A stretch of 64,000 bases of DNA from Membranipora membranacea (Eukaryota > Bryozoa > Gymnolaemata > Cheilostomatida > Membraniporidae). Every line of letters starts with the position of its first letter. The stretch's first letter is position 1. The stretch lies in NCBI GenBank assembly GCA_914767715.1, contig OU612067.1, forward strand, positions 25,332,162 to 25,396,161, in the 5' to 3' direction. The notes under the pieces are model-generated. The model did no database searches. It had not been told where the DNA came from and saw only the letters and a list, made by a program, of their open reading frames with translations. Both the position numbers and the translations under genes were made by a program. Positions 1 to 11,570 of this stretch are shown here, one piece after another.

Positions 1-414
1 TTGACTCAGTGATCGCTTGTATGCAAGATTAGTGCCGAAGACCACATACAAAACCGCACGGAATGACAGAGGAGGGTGAGCGGATTTAGCTTCACAGAAA
101 TGTCACAATCCAAAACTGTACTTCCTTTATCACAAGCCTCAAGTCGAAATGAATGCACCTAGGGAACAACGATGTCAAAGTAAGAACTAGCTTTTCATTC
201 TATATCGATCAGTCAGTGATCCTATGTAAACATGACTAATACCTTTGCGTAAATGATTGCACTCTAATTTAAACACACAGAGAAGAAATCCAGTGGAACT
301 ACCTAAGTATTCATAAAAGCCCTGCTGTGTTAACCCTATGAGGAAGTTGTTCTGTGGTAATGAAATCAATATCGATGTTATTGCGCTTTGAAGGTATTTT
401 TCAAACAAACATAC

Positions 415-480
415 GAATAGATTCGTTAAAAAGCATAGTAAGCTAGCTAAAAAAAGTGCTACCGAATTCAGTTTCATCAT
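415..480 (-). CDS. Possible signal-peptide first exon of another gene (uncertain)
   Basis: The frame starting at 480 opens MMKLNSVALFLASLLCFLT, a good signal peptide, and meets a possible donor (GTATGT) after base 415. If unspliced, the frame runs to 187 (97 aa). The neighbouring receptor genes start with comparable short leader exons, but theirs end in phase 1 and this one would end in phase 0. No downstream exon was recognised before the window edge. It may be chance. Confidence 0.2.
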
Positions 481-840
481 TAAATGCAGTTTTACAATGG
501 TTTAGATAATCAGATTTATACCAACATTGTCTGATTTTTGTAGAACAGTGAAAAACTGTAGCAAGTATTCAGCAGTAATGACACAGTAACAGTATATGTT
601 TGAGTTAGTCTTTCATTTTGACTAATAATGATGATGATGAAACAATTGATAGTTGTTTGCTCGTGGACATTGAAAACAGTGTCAAAATGGTTCAATCAAA
701 AAAAAGAAAAGAAAAACTCAACCGCAACATTCTTATGTATATGGTTAAAACCCCAAGCTTGTTTTTGGTCTCTACAACTCATATTTTACCATTCATGAGA
801 GACTTAACTTTTCTCCTGTGCGTCACATTTTTACCTGGCT

Positions 841-2500
841 CATGAGATTCACTGGTCAATTCTGACAATTTCAAATGCAGGATTATAAAATCTTGTAGCA
901 ATTTGATCACTTTATAGTGTGTAGTTTTTGGGAAGGAAACCATTTTAGTCCCTTATTTAATTGCTTTAGCAGTAATCCTTCCCCTTCTCCTCAAGGACCC
1001 AACCTAAAAGACAAGTAGTGCAGTTGCAATTGTGAATTTGATTAATCAGTGGAAACAAAATAACTGAGTAAATAGCTCTTACCTTTAGGTGCACCGCACC
1101 TGACTCACTGTTTTGCTTTGGACTGATATACGATACGATACGATATATAGGAGGAAGTTGCCATTCTGTTTGAAAAACTCAATGGATGGATAAGATGTTA
1201 TTTTTTAGCTATGCGTAACTTTAGAGTAAGATATTGGAAGGACACCACTGTTGAATTGAACGTTAGCCGAATTCTAATCAGGGAGTTTTTGATATAAATG
1301 TCCAAAACTCCCTGTTCTTTGATAGCTAACACTTATAACTTTGGAGTTGCCCCATCTCGCATGAAGAGAAGGCGACTTTTGTTTTACATATTTGTTATAC
1401 ATTATATATTAATTAATTGATTCAGCCAAAAATAGTTATCATATATATATATATATGAACATTATTATTGGATAATACTCATTCATTGACAATGTCTTTC
1501 AGAATACCCAAACAACAACGAAAAGCAAATACCATTTACTGAATATTTGAGTAAATAATTTTTATTTGCACTTGAGGTTTTTAAAACCAGGTCTTGTGTA
1601 TATTACAATGCGTCACACTTACACATTTTCCATAATGGCAAAACTTTTTATGAAAATAAGTCCATTTTAACTGGCCCCGTATACTTAGGAGAAGTTGCTT
1701 GCGACACAGCAGGTCAGAGTGACAATTAATATTTGTTGGAAGCTAACTGTTCCTTTATTGAATAGTCAGAATTGAGAAGCTTATATGATGCTGCTTGTAA
1801 AAACTGTAAATAATGACAATAGTTGATAATAATGGATGATATGTGACATGCAATTAAACGTGAGGTACATCAAATGATGAGTATAATCAGTATATAAGGT
1901 GTGAACATCAAATATGATCAAAGTTCAATATGTCGGCGGAGATTAAGACAAATCTTTGTAGTCTCTGGTATATGTTGGCAGTAGTAGTAGTCTTTAAGAG
2001 CTTGGTTTGATATGACAAACGCTAGATATATGCATGTAAAATGACAGCTAACTGTGTCAAGTGAGCACTGTTTAGTTACCGAAGTTCTGAGTGAGAAAGT
2101 CAGCGCTGTTATAGGGTGGTTGTTGTTACTGTACCAGGATTAATGAAACAACCAAAGTTATAATAGAAAAATGTATAAAATAAGGCTTGATAGTGGCACA
2201 ATATTTGAGAGTTGATTCCCGTGGACAATGAGACCCAAAACAAGGCTAACATCACAGGGCACACCGAATAAGCCACTCTACTGTAAAATATACCGCCACA
2301 CAATGGGCTGCAAATCTTTTAGAGATGTGTGGACAGTAATGAATCAACATGTTTGCAATAGTGAATCAAAAAACTAATTAAGCTGTTTGGCTGTTTGTGG
2401 TAAATGTAGATAAAAGGTAAATAATGATCTAAGAAAACATCCATCGGTAATATATACATGATTGTACAGTTGTAGAATCGCATTCTTATAAATAAGGGGA
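841..2500. other. Gene-free stretch left of receptor copy 1
   Basis: No exon is supported here. Bases about 960-1080 resemble the upstream flank of the receptor leader exons (shared words around 'aaaagacaa' and 'caattgtgaat', compare 13.2 kb and 36.9 kb), so this may be the decayed promoter side of a lost copy. An (AT)n run sits at 1441-1456. A short inverted motif (gagttgcc...ggcgac) at about 1339-1375 recurs near 27345 and 45350. Confidence 0.35.
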
Positions 2501-2513
2501 TGAGAAAGCTTGT

Positions 2514-2519
2514 TTTATT
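2514..2519 (-). terminator. Poly(A) signal of receptor copy 1
   Basis: AATAAA on the minus strand lies about 55 bases after the stop codon of copy 1, a normal position for a cleavage and polyadenylation signal with a short 3' UTR. Confidence 0.45.
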
Positions 2520-2571
2520 TACTTTCACAAGAATTGTGAGGAAAAAAAAAGAGTCACAATAGCATTTTCCA

Positions 2572-5500
2572 TCACTTATTAATCTGATCAATGTTCACAT
2601 AGTCTTTCGTTGGGGTGATGTTTGTGTACAAATTGTTATCATTACCAGTTTGAGAATTAATTATATTGAACTGCAAGTTTGTTTCATCATACACATGATC
2701 ATCTCCTGTATTAGGACTGCTAAGCCTCTCATCTCTAGAAGCCATGGTGGTATACTGGTGATCATCACCAGATGATACCGAATTACGATTGATGCTCTCA
2801 TAGTTGAGTTGAGGGTCCAGTTGAGCATAGATATGGCTGTTGTGAGTACCATCTGACATTGGATGGGGGTCATCTCTGTGTGAAGACGCAGGTTGTAGAT
2901 GCAAATCTTCAGAGCCTTTAGGTTTTAAATTGATACAAAAGGTCACCTCAAATAATTGCATTGCAAACTTTCTGCTGAATTAGTTTCATAGTTCAGCAAT
3001 CACCTGTCAACTACTTTCAGTGTCAAGAGTTGGTCAAAATACCGAACGAGGCAACTGCTAGGAGTGATCCATGAATCATTTACGCAATGGCAAACAAGAA
3101 TAAAATCAGATGTAGGTAATAACTCTTTCTCCATCACATTTACTACTCCAAGCAATGAGCAGTGAACAATCACTATGGTTCCATGTTGCGATTTCGTAGG
3201 GATTTCGGGAGTAATCGACCCATGGAAATGACCTTAAAATCAATTTCCAATCGTGACGAATGACATTTTTGACGCAATACGGATACCGTGTTGAATCAGC
3301 TGATTTCAATACTACTGGTTCTAATTTTTGCAGGATGGGGTCAAAGTTTTTGAGTGGGGGGATTAAATGAGGTCGCATAATTCATCTACTGGAACGGCGT
3401 GGCTGAATGGTTAGCGTGCTTGCACACAAAGACTTCAAAGGGCATTAATGCGGGAGAACAGGGTTCGAGTCCTGGCCGTGAGTCCTGGCCAAGGCAGATG
3501 TTTTTCATGTTATTTTCCATCCTGGAAATGATAAGCATTCATAATTCGAAATAAGAGTGAACCACAAATTCGAGGCATGGAACCATAGTGATTATGGCCT
3601 CATTCATTCAATAGCTTAGGGAATAAATGATGAAGCTTTATAACTCACCACCAATGTTTAGTTGATGAGATTTGTTGTCATTATTCTTTGCCCTGTAAAT
3701 AAAAGAAACAATCCAGGCTAAGAAGAGCAATCAAAGACAGCCACTCATGTGTTGACAAAAGATTATATTTTCTGAGCCTTGTTGCTGCTTGGTTACCAAA
3801 AATTATTAAATTGTCATGTTCATATGTAGGCCAGAAGCAGCCTAGCTGTAACTGCTCTATAAAATAATGTCACGGACAATTTTTGATGGCAGGAAACTGA
3901 TCGCATTTTATACTTCATTGATGTTTCTTCTGTAAAATTCACCGGGTGTACCCAGTTGTAGTGGTCATATTTGGAAATTAAGAGGTGTTTTATTTTGGCA
4001 TTATATGTGTGGGGAAATAACTCCTATTCTGTGTAATCTAACTAATCTAATCATCAGGGAATTCCAGGTTGAAACTGCATTGTGGGGATTTTGTTGACTT
4101 GCCGTGTTAGATCAGGACAAATTTAAAATTTTCAATAAGTCTAATGTCAGATCTTTATGAGGTTAGTGTGATACTGTCTTGCGGCAGCATATCCGCAATA
4201 TTTCTCAAAATTGCATAATAACAAGTGAAATGTCAAGAATTCAATGAAGAGTGTTTCTAGGGTAGAACAACGTGTTGAATCCAAAATTAATGGTGTACCC
4301 AGTTGTAGCGATCATGTCAGCGGCAGCGCAGCAGCGTATCCTCATTTCTTCTAAAAATTGCTTTTAATGAGTGAAATATTAAGAGTTTAAATAAAAGGTG
4401 TTTCAAGGGTATAACAACGTGCTGAATATTAAGAAATAAGGGTGTAACCTAGAACAAGTTTGATCCAATTGCCTGCATGCCTGTTGCTCCCGATCCACTT
4501 GGAATGCAAGCAAATGTACCAAGCTTGGTCTAGTGTACCCAGCAATCGTAGTACCCAGTACCGTAGCAATCATGTCAGCGGAAGATCGGCAGCCCGGCAT
4601 AATATCGCAACTTTTCTCAAAATCGCTAATAATAAGTGAAATATTACGAGTTTAAAACAAGGGTATATTTAGGGTAGAACAACGTGCTGAATTCAAAACG
4701 GAGAGTGTATCTGGTTGTAGCAATCATGTCAGCGGCAGCGCGTCATCATACCTGCAATTTTCTTCACAATCGGTTAGGTAGGTGAAATGTTAAGTGATTA
4801 ATATGGTCAGCAGGAAACACGACTATATGTATGATTTTAACAATATATTTTATCACATCATTTAAAAAGTCGGTCAGCGACAGCACTACATCTCAACGAG
4901 AACAAGACAAAAATCAGCCTAGATGTTAAACTGCTCAAAACATGATAGCGTGAGACATTCTGATGTAGGAAAAAAGTGTGTACCCAGTTGAAGAGGTCAG
5001 CCGCAGCACTACTGCATATCCCAAATATTCACACTATCGATATGTGATTAGTGGGAAGTCAAGAGTTTGATGCAGTGGACACAAGTCAAGACTATAGTCC
5101 TGGGTTATACATTGTGTATGTTTTATCATTGCATGAGGTGGTTGGTGAGAGACAGCGCTACCGCATATCCCCATATCATGTCATTAGCATGATTGGAAAG
5201 TATGCGAGGCTGGCATATCTAAGTTTTTCAGACTCTGACAGTTGGGTTTCTTTGCTGAAAGTGAGGCACTCATTGAACTCTTTGCTCATGTGTTATGCAA
5301 AAGATATCCAGCCGCAAAATGACATAAGAGGCAATTGAAACATCAAACATTTTGTTGGTAATTGCCCCAAGACAGTGGTCTTAAGACCATACAACATCAT
5401 ACTAGTCCCATAAGAAGTTTGACATAATTCAATTGAAATTTTTCAATTTTTGCTGGTCTGATACTAGCAGACTTCTCTACAAGTTTACTTGGTGAATCAA

Positions 5501-8500
5501 TTGCTATGTCAACAAAATCCCACAATGCACTTTCAACCTGGAATTCCCTGATGATTAGAATAGTTAGATTACACAGAATAGGAGTTATTTCCCCACACAT
5601 ATAATGCCAAAACAAAACACCTTTTATTTTCTAAATATAACCACTACAACTGGGTACACCCGGTGAATTTTACAGAAAATACACCAATGAAGTATAAAAC
5701 GTGATCAGTATCCTGCTATCAAATAATGTCCGTGCCATAACAACTTATGCTATAGCTGCTTCTGGCCTAATGGTCATGTTCATTCCATAATCGATGTTCA
5801 ATCATCGATTGATTGATTGATTTATTAGCTATCACAAACATTAAATGTTGCGAAAAGAGGATGCCTATACTTTATCATAAAAAAGAGCTTGCTACTAGTG
5901 TATGGAACTTAAAAAAAGAATCTCATCGAACGTGATGCACATTTGCCTCAAAAAACAGTCTTTGACCCATGAACTGCGATATTTAACATGTCTAAGTGAT
6001 CTTCATCAGAGAAACAGCACATAATAATGGGTATGGTTCTCTGTCTAACAATTGTATCGATGTCGCCTACATCAAGCCCTTAATTATTGGCATCGTTAAA
6101 AATTGTCTTAGTAGTTTCTTGTCCTTAGCATCAAGATATATGCTCAAAGTAATAGTTGTTGAAATTTATCAGTGACATATAATAGCAGCCATTCTACTTG
6201 GGTAGGGAGGAGGGAAAAGATGGCATTGTGGGATGCAATATAGTTTGGAGGGATAACTCTAATAAAGGTTTAGTTTCATGGAAATTTGGCCACACAGTCA
6301 AGCTGACGAGCCGTCCCTTACGTCAGATCAACACATATTTCAGAAAACCAAGAGAGAACTGATTGCGACAAATATTGATGTTTGACCGGCTCTAGCTAAC
6401 TATAATAATTTTTTTTAACAGACTTTTGGGAGAGACAGCTGGGTGAAACCGCACAGGTTTTTTTAATCTGTTACAACAATATAGATTATCCTAGATGTAC
6501 ACATACCTGTTTCTTTTGTTCCTCTGAGATACAAAAACAGCTACTAAGGTGAAACCGATAATCAGAAGTATTCCTCCACCACCTGCACTGCCTGCTATTA
6601 TAGATATTCTGCTGTCTTGTACTGGTGATGTTGAACCATATACTGCTGTAATAGATAACTAAATATAATATTCTAAAATGAGAAGGTACAAAAGTTGTAC
6701 AAGAATCTTTGCCCTTGCATTGTATTAGTACAAGTCTCCAACTCGATGTTAAATCTGGCGATAACGGACAGCTTTGAGCACTAAACAAGGCTGAGTTACA
6801 ACCTAGAATGCAGTATAAATATATTTGATTTTACTGTTAAATTTGATGATATTGGTCATCACAGATGTAAAATATGCTGAACCGAACGGTAAAAGATGAT
6901 AAACAGAATGGTTATTTAGGGCTTGTTTAACAGACATTTTTCGGAAATAAAGGAAATTGATGTGGAATTTATGTACACCTTTGTGTCGATTTGATGCTGA
7001 AAAAGGGTGGAGCAGCTGTGGATGGTGGATCACATATATGGATGGATGATTCGCATGTATATGATATATGTGTGATCTGACATACCATGTGTGGATGAGC
7101 CAGTAACAACAGTTTCTGGGTGAGGGGTTTGCTGGATCTTTGTTGTCAGGCTCGGTGCCTTACAGTCTGGTGTGTCAGCTGACCAGATGCTGTCGATACA
7201 TGATACTTCTTTTGTTTCCCCATCGAAACATGCTATGCTAAATCTCGTAGAACCTCCATATCGAGTGATTGTGGAATATGGAGTATCGGGACAGATGTGG
7301 ACTGCAATGAGAGGTTCAACGGGATGTAACAGGCATTTAAATAAGAATATTCACGTTTAATGTGAGGGCAAAATGATGGCCTTCATGTCTCAACGCAATA
7401 AACTTCCATGGGGAGCACTTCGCCGCCCCTCCTGCACCTTCTCTGAGCGCTATTAACCTACCATCTGTATCCTCAACAAAAACTACACTTTTTGCACGAA
7501 AATAGTCTGTAGCCATGCTCAATCGACTTGAAAATTTATATCAATCTAATCAAATTAAATTAAATTGAATAAATCTAAATAAAGAAACTAGAACGAAAAA
7601 ACCGTACAAATCACAAATTTGCCAATTTGTCACTTACGTTTGTACTTGATAAGGAATCCAGCAAACTTCTCACCTTCACTTTGTTCTATCAGAGTGAACA
7701 GGATGGTATTATCGTTCGATTTGATATCAAAAGTAGTTGTGGATGGTATTGATCCCCCTCCACCACAGCCATAAAGTCCGATGTGTCCATTAAAGATGGA
7801 AAATTGATCTAAATTACCATTTCCCTTATTTTCTTCATATGCACAATCCCCTAATGCATGCCCAATATTAAAGAAGATGTACTCAATTTCTATTTTTGTT
7901 GTTTGTGTAGGTACTGACAGCTTCAATAGATTATTTGTGTCCTTTGGATAACTTAAATTTGTGGCAAAATTGAATGTGTCATGGCTCGCTATAAATCCAG
8001 AGGGGTTCCTTTCTGTGATATTCACGAGAGCTCCCCCAGAACTTATTGGGGAAAGAGAATAGATGCTTTCCTCGACTACAATTATAAAAAAAACATTAAG
8101 AACTTTGTTAATCTATGAAAGGTATCAAGTATCAATACAGGCTACAAAAAAGAAGACAGGTCTGAAGCATCCAGATTTAATCTCCGAATTGAATAAAAGC
8201 TCCCAACCACTCAGATTTTAGCCCGAGTTACTCAGGTTTTTGGGTTCAACTCAGGGATTTTAGAATTTTAGCTAAAAACTCAGAATTTGCATCATATTCT
8301 TCAAAATTGGGGAATTCCTCTTAGTGTGGCGTAGTTGTATCAATGAGTTAGTTGGTTGTATGGTTATAAAGAAACAAATTTTTGTTGTGATATATGAAAT
8401 ACATTAACCAAGATGGATTTTACAGTGATTCTATATCAATGATCTGGTAACAACTCTTAAAAAAAACCAGTATCATTCATATGCGGAGTCCTAAGTTGCT

Positions 8501-10182
8501 CTCTAGGCTTTGGCGGCCGGGCCCATTGAGGAGGCTAACAGAGCTCTAAAGCTCTAAACTGTTTGTGCACAGGGCGTTTCACGCCTTTGAAATGCCAAGT
8601 GCAACAAGGTATTGGCAAAACTCAGGTATTGGATCCTCCCGGGATGAGAGCCCTGATTTAATAAGAGGCATCACACGATAATATGGTACATGAGAAAAAT
8701 TTTGGGTAGCTGCCTAAATAGTTAATAATATGCTAAGTGGACCTTCTAACTTGAATGATCAGAAAGAAGTTCTGATCTAGTATAAAGTATTTCGAAAAAG
8801 ATTGAAAATTAAATGCTTTCATCCCTCATAATTTGATTTGTAAGACAGCTACGAAATGTATTTATCATATCCCTCAGGTTTGGCTTCTGAAATCATCCAT
8901 ATTGATCTTCAGTACATAGGATCACAGGATAGATCTGCATTAAACATTACCCTTGTGAAAAAACCCTGAGGTGGATCTGAGTCCCTAAGTTATTGGCTTC
9001 GTGTAGATTGAACAGATTGGCCTCTGTGTAGCTGCCAAGAAATATGGCAAAGGTGACAACCTATTGATGCTTTGTGATTATTACACTAAGCAGGTTTGGC
9101 AATCTTGATTACTACATTGTCATCTGAACACTTGATAAAACTCGGCAAGATAACACAAAATAAATTCTGAGGAAAACATTGACTATGTGATAAGCATTTT
9201 GAACTGAAATACAGTAAATTAAAATAGCTAGGCTTTGAGAGTCTGTACTTACTGCTATAGTGAAGTTGGAATGCACCATACAGTGAATCTGATTGTTTTA
9301 CTGCTATAGTGATCTGCTGAATTCCAGTAATAATCGCATCTATAGTAAGCAATTTTCTGTCCGTAGGTACATCCTTGTTGAAATGAACATTACCACAGCC
9401 AACTTTAGCTGCTATGGGTGATGTTGAATCGCCATTGTATATTAGAAAAGGAAATTCATCACAACCACTGGGTGATGAAGATGAGGGTACGGCAGGCAGA
9501 TACACTAAGTTCAACCAGAATTTATTTGGTAGAGAACTTATTACAATTTTCGTGTTTCCTTCTGTATTAGTGAAACCTTCGGAGTAGCCCGGGCTAAGGA
9601 TTATTCCTGAAGAGCTGGTTGGAGAGTAATCAATATTCAAAGTGTCCTCTTCTTTCATAGTTAGATTGCCTATGAATGAAGAATAATATAAGTCTCAAAC
9701 CATAACAGACCACGTACCAAGTGCTCGAACCTCGCTTGGGTTTCATTACCAGCCAATTTTAATCTTCTACAAACCACATTTTTATGGTAATGTGGTGGTT
9801 GATGATAAAATACTGTTAGTGCTACCATATACCCAATCAAAGTTAATTAACATTTACTTCAAACTAAGTGCTGGTGCAACAGATTTAAGAGCATATTAAA
9901 CTAAATTATTATTTGCTTAGGTGTTTAAAATGATCAAAAATCAAAGCAAATGAAAAACTTTGTTGTTCTGACCGATATGTCATCATAAGAGCAGCTCCTC
10001 CAGATGTAGCCTGTCTTGACAATTGGTAGTCGAGACAGATAACTCCAGATTCAGACAAAACTTCAGAAAATTAGCTATGGATGATAATCTTTATTCATGA
10101 TAACCTAGAAACTCAAATAAAATCACTTACCATTGACCGGGTAGAAAATAGCAACAGCTACTAGAAGCAACCTCATCATCAT
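2572..10182 (-). CDS. CUB-CUB-Sushi transmembrane receptor, copy 1 (intact, ITAM/ITIM-like tail)
   Basis: Seven exons fit GT-AG rules: 10131-10182, 9253-9669, 7638-8075, 7086-7301, 6507-6645, 3649-3692 and 2572-2915. They splice to 549 aa with no stop. Residues 1-18 are a signal peptide (MMMRLLLVAVAIFYPVNG). Residues about 20-156 form a CUB domain with the C3-C4 cysteine pair only. Residues 157-302 form a second CUB-like domain. Residues 303-350 are a Sushi/CCP module with four Cys and the late Trp. A Ser/Thr-rich stalk and a glycine-rich membrane helix (about 388-413) follow. The tail has Tyr465 YAQL, 474 YESI, 490 YTTM, 511 YDET, 532 YTNI and 541 YVNI. Known from the motif families: YxxI/L and LxYxxI resemble ITAM/ITIM, YxxM binds PI3K p85, YxN binds Grb2. 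A receptor signalling through tyrosine kinases is inferred; the ligand is unknown. The weakest splice calls are the acceptors of the last two exons. The tail differs from copies 2, 3 and 5. Confidence 0.8.
3393..3480 (+). repeat. tRNA-like sequence (SINE head or tRNA relic)
   Basis: An A-box-like stretch (tggctgaatggttagcg) and a good B box (ggttcgagtcc) are spaced as in a tRNA with an enlarged middle. The ends can pair over five bases (ACGGC with GCCGT). No convincing anticodon arm was found. It is most likely a tRNA-derived repeat, in the last-but-one intron-side region of receptor copy 1. Confidence 0.35.
3828..5769. mobile_element. Foldback (Mutator-like) element with about 270-bp inverted arms
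   Basis: The arm 3828-4098 matches the reverse complement of 5508-5769 over nearly its whole length with scattered mismatches. The word GTCATGTTCAT flanks both sides (3813-3823 and 5773-5783), a 9-11 bp target duplication. The middle (about 4165-5200) is a degenerate tandem array of a 110-170 bp unit that recurs as 'gtacccagttgtag..atca..tcagcggcagcg' (near 4170, 4292, 4555, 4690, 4870, 4985, 5140). No transposase frame is visible. It sits in the intron before exon 6 of copy 1. Confidence 0.7.
4451..4534. mobile_element. Short palindromic MITE, TAGAACAAGTTTG family
   Basis: It starts ctagaacaagtttgatcc and ends with the near reverse complement (accaagcttggtctag). The same terminus is found at 10504-10625, 22084-22203 and 40299-40422. 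It is nested in the internal repeat array of the larger foldback element. Confidence 0.45.
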
Positions 10183-10308
10183 GCTGGTTTCTCTTTTCCT
10201 TACCTCAACCTTCTAGACTGTCAAAAATCCATACATTTGATAACCAATGTGTTGCATTTGAGTATAACGGCTTTTAAGAAATATAAATCAAATTATCTGT
10301 TTAATCAA

Positions 10309-10320
10309 CATCTCTGTTGC
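10309..10320 (-). promoter_or_regulatory. Conserved upstream box of receptor copy 1
   Basis: GCAACAGAGA on the minus strand lies about 130 bases before the ATG. The same box (GCAACAGGGAAG) recurs at 100-140 bases before the leader ATG of copy 2 (about 21888-21899, GCAACAGAGA form), copy 3 (36815-36826), copy 5 (53428-53440) and the relic leaders (13173-13184, 25008-25019). Conservation between otherwise diverged flanks suggests a shared promoter or 5' UTR element. Confidence 0.4.
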
Positions 10321-10503
10321 CTCCATGTATTTCTGCACTAGGAAGGGTAGCAAGGTGCGACCCTTTGTTCTCAATCTTGTTCTTGATACCTAAAGTAAAC
10401 GACACAAGTGGCAATTGTGAATCTCTGCGATCTGATTAATAATAATAAAAAGCTAATGAGAAAACAACTTCTAATTTCTTACATTGTGAATAAGAACTAA
10501 GCC

Positions 10504-10625
10504 TAGAACAAGTTTGCTCCTACTGTGGTGGAGGAGGGATATTGCAAAGGTCGGGTATGGAGGCGCAGCAATACCAGAATTTTGCAATATCCCTCCGCCA
10601 CTACAGAGAGAACAAACTTGTTCTA
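10504..10625. mobile_element. Palindromic MITE, TAGAACAAGTTTG family
   Basis: The two halves (about 45 bases each) are reverse complements around a short loop: tagaacaagtttgctcct at the left, and the inverse ending acaaacttgttcta at the right. A twin lies at 22084-22203 as part of the duplicated block. Confidence 0.6.
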
Positions 10626-10907
10626 AGCTAAGCTATGGTGAAAAAAGTCTGCTTTTCATGCTCCCTTGTATTGGAGGTATACCAAGTTATGCATCGTGGG
10701 GCCTCATAGATCTTCTTGTACTGTTTGATGCAGCGGAGAAATTTTGAAATGGTTTTATACAGAAGCAGGTCCATAAAGATGATAATTTACACCCTTTAAA
10801 GACTTATAATAGAAACACTCCATTATATGAGTGGAATGTAGCCTTGCATACTCATGTGTATTCAAATTGATGCATCTCAGTAAAAAATAAAACTTTGGCT
10901 CACTCAC

Positions 10908-10960
10908 CATGAACTGAGTTGAGAACAACTTTGCACACAATACTGCAATGTAGCTATAGT
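10908..10960 (-). other. Leader-exon-like relic or upstream alternative exon
   Basis: The minus strand reads a short segment ending ..AACTCAGTTCATG followed by a consensus donor gtgagtg. Similar segments with the same donor lie at 22483-22535 and 53880-53940, each upstream of a receptor leader exon. At 53.9 kb one frame reads LLVATILNSAQLNSVYG, like the receptor leaders, but no start codon is in frame. It could be a decayed leader or a 5' UTR exon. Confidence 0.25.
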
Positions 10961-11212
10961 TGTGCTGTCAGGGTTATTCTCCAAAGTAGCAGCAGGCTCA
11001 TGCGAAACAGATAAGGTGTGCTTGGAGACTGTAAGAGTAAGCGCTGAATAATAAACACAGCTAATATGTTCCACGGCTCCTACCGTAATTCCTCACGTAT
11101 AGATCGGCGACTTATGAGTGAAGGCGGCTATAAGAGAGTAGCATATAGACGAGACTATCATTTGAAGCATTTTTATATTTAGGTTGGACTAAAACCTCTA
11201 TATATCACCAAT

Positions 11213-11283
11213 GCTGAATAGCTCAGTGGTAAAGTGTGTAACTTGTAAGCATGAAGTTACAGTTCAAAACCCATTAGGGGCAG
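11213..11283 (+). repeat. Threonine-tRNA-like segment inside the MITE
   Basis: It shows an A box (tagctcagtggta), a loop (cttgtaa, as in a tRNA with anticodon TGT) and a B-box-like gttcaaaaccc at tRNA spacing. The acceptor stem is poor, so it is not a working tRNA. It is present in all four MITE copies (13853-13925, 22771-22843, 28207-28282). Confidence 0.45.
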
Positions 11284-11417
11284 TTTTTTTTCCAAAACTA
11301 CTAGTTCATTTGTAGTCATGTAACATTTATTGTCATGTGAATGTGTGCCACAAAATTCAAATTTTTCAACAATCAGCATATCATATCTCTCTCACAGTCT
11401 TTCAAAATAAATAAAAC

Positions 11418-11570
11418 ATGCCAAGAACCTCATACACCATTCAGCAGAAACTGGAAGTATTGAGAACAGCTGAAAAGAATAACAACCTTGACAAGACTGC
11501 AAGGGAATTGAACATTAATAGACGCTTGATTCAAAGATGGAGAGCTTCCAAAGATCAACTACTGATATGA
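11418..11570 (+). CDS. Helix-turn-helix ORF of the MITE (transposase N-terminus), copy a
   Basis: A 50-aa frame beginning MPRTSYTIQQKLEVLRTAEK and ending ..LIQRWRASKDQLLI. The pattern (YT.. QKLEVL ... TARELNINRRLIQRW) is that of the N-terminal DNA-binding helix-turn-helix of pogo/Tigger and CENP-B-like transposases. The frame stops before any catalytic DDE domain, so at most a DNA-binding stub would be made. Its intactness in all four copies could be recent ancestry rather than selection. It may come from the parent transposon. Confidence 0.5.
   Translation: MPRTSYTIQQKLEVLRTAEKNNNLDKTARELNINRRLIQRWRASKDQLLI

Noticed and set aside
618-845. 75-aa plus-strand frame
   Set aside because: Low-complexity start, no motif, no splice partner, and opposite in strand to all genes here.
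7337-7522. 61-aa minus-strand frame between the Sushi and CUB exons of copy 1
   Set aside because: It lies wholly in an intron bounded by good splice sites and is not conserved in copies 2 or 3.
10514-10747. 77-aa plus-strand frame (and its twin at 22093-22320)
   Set aside because: It runs through the palindromic MITE and owes its length to the palindrome.
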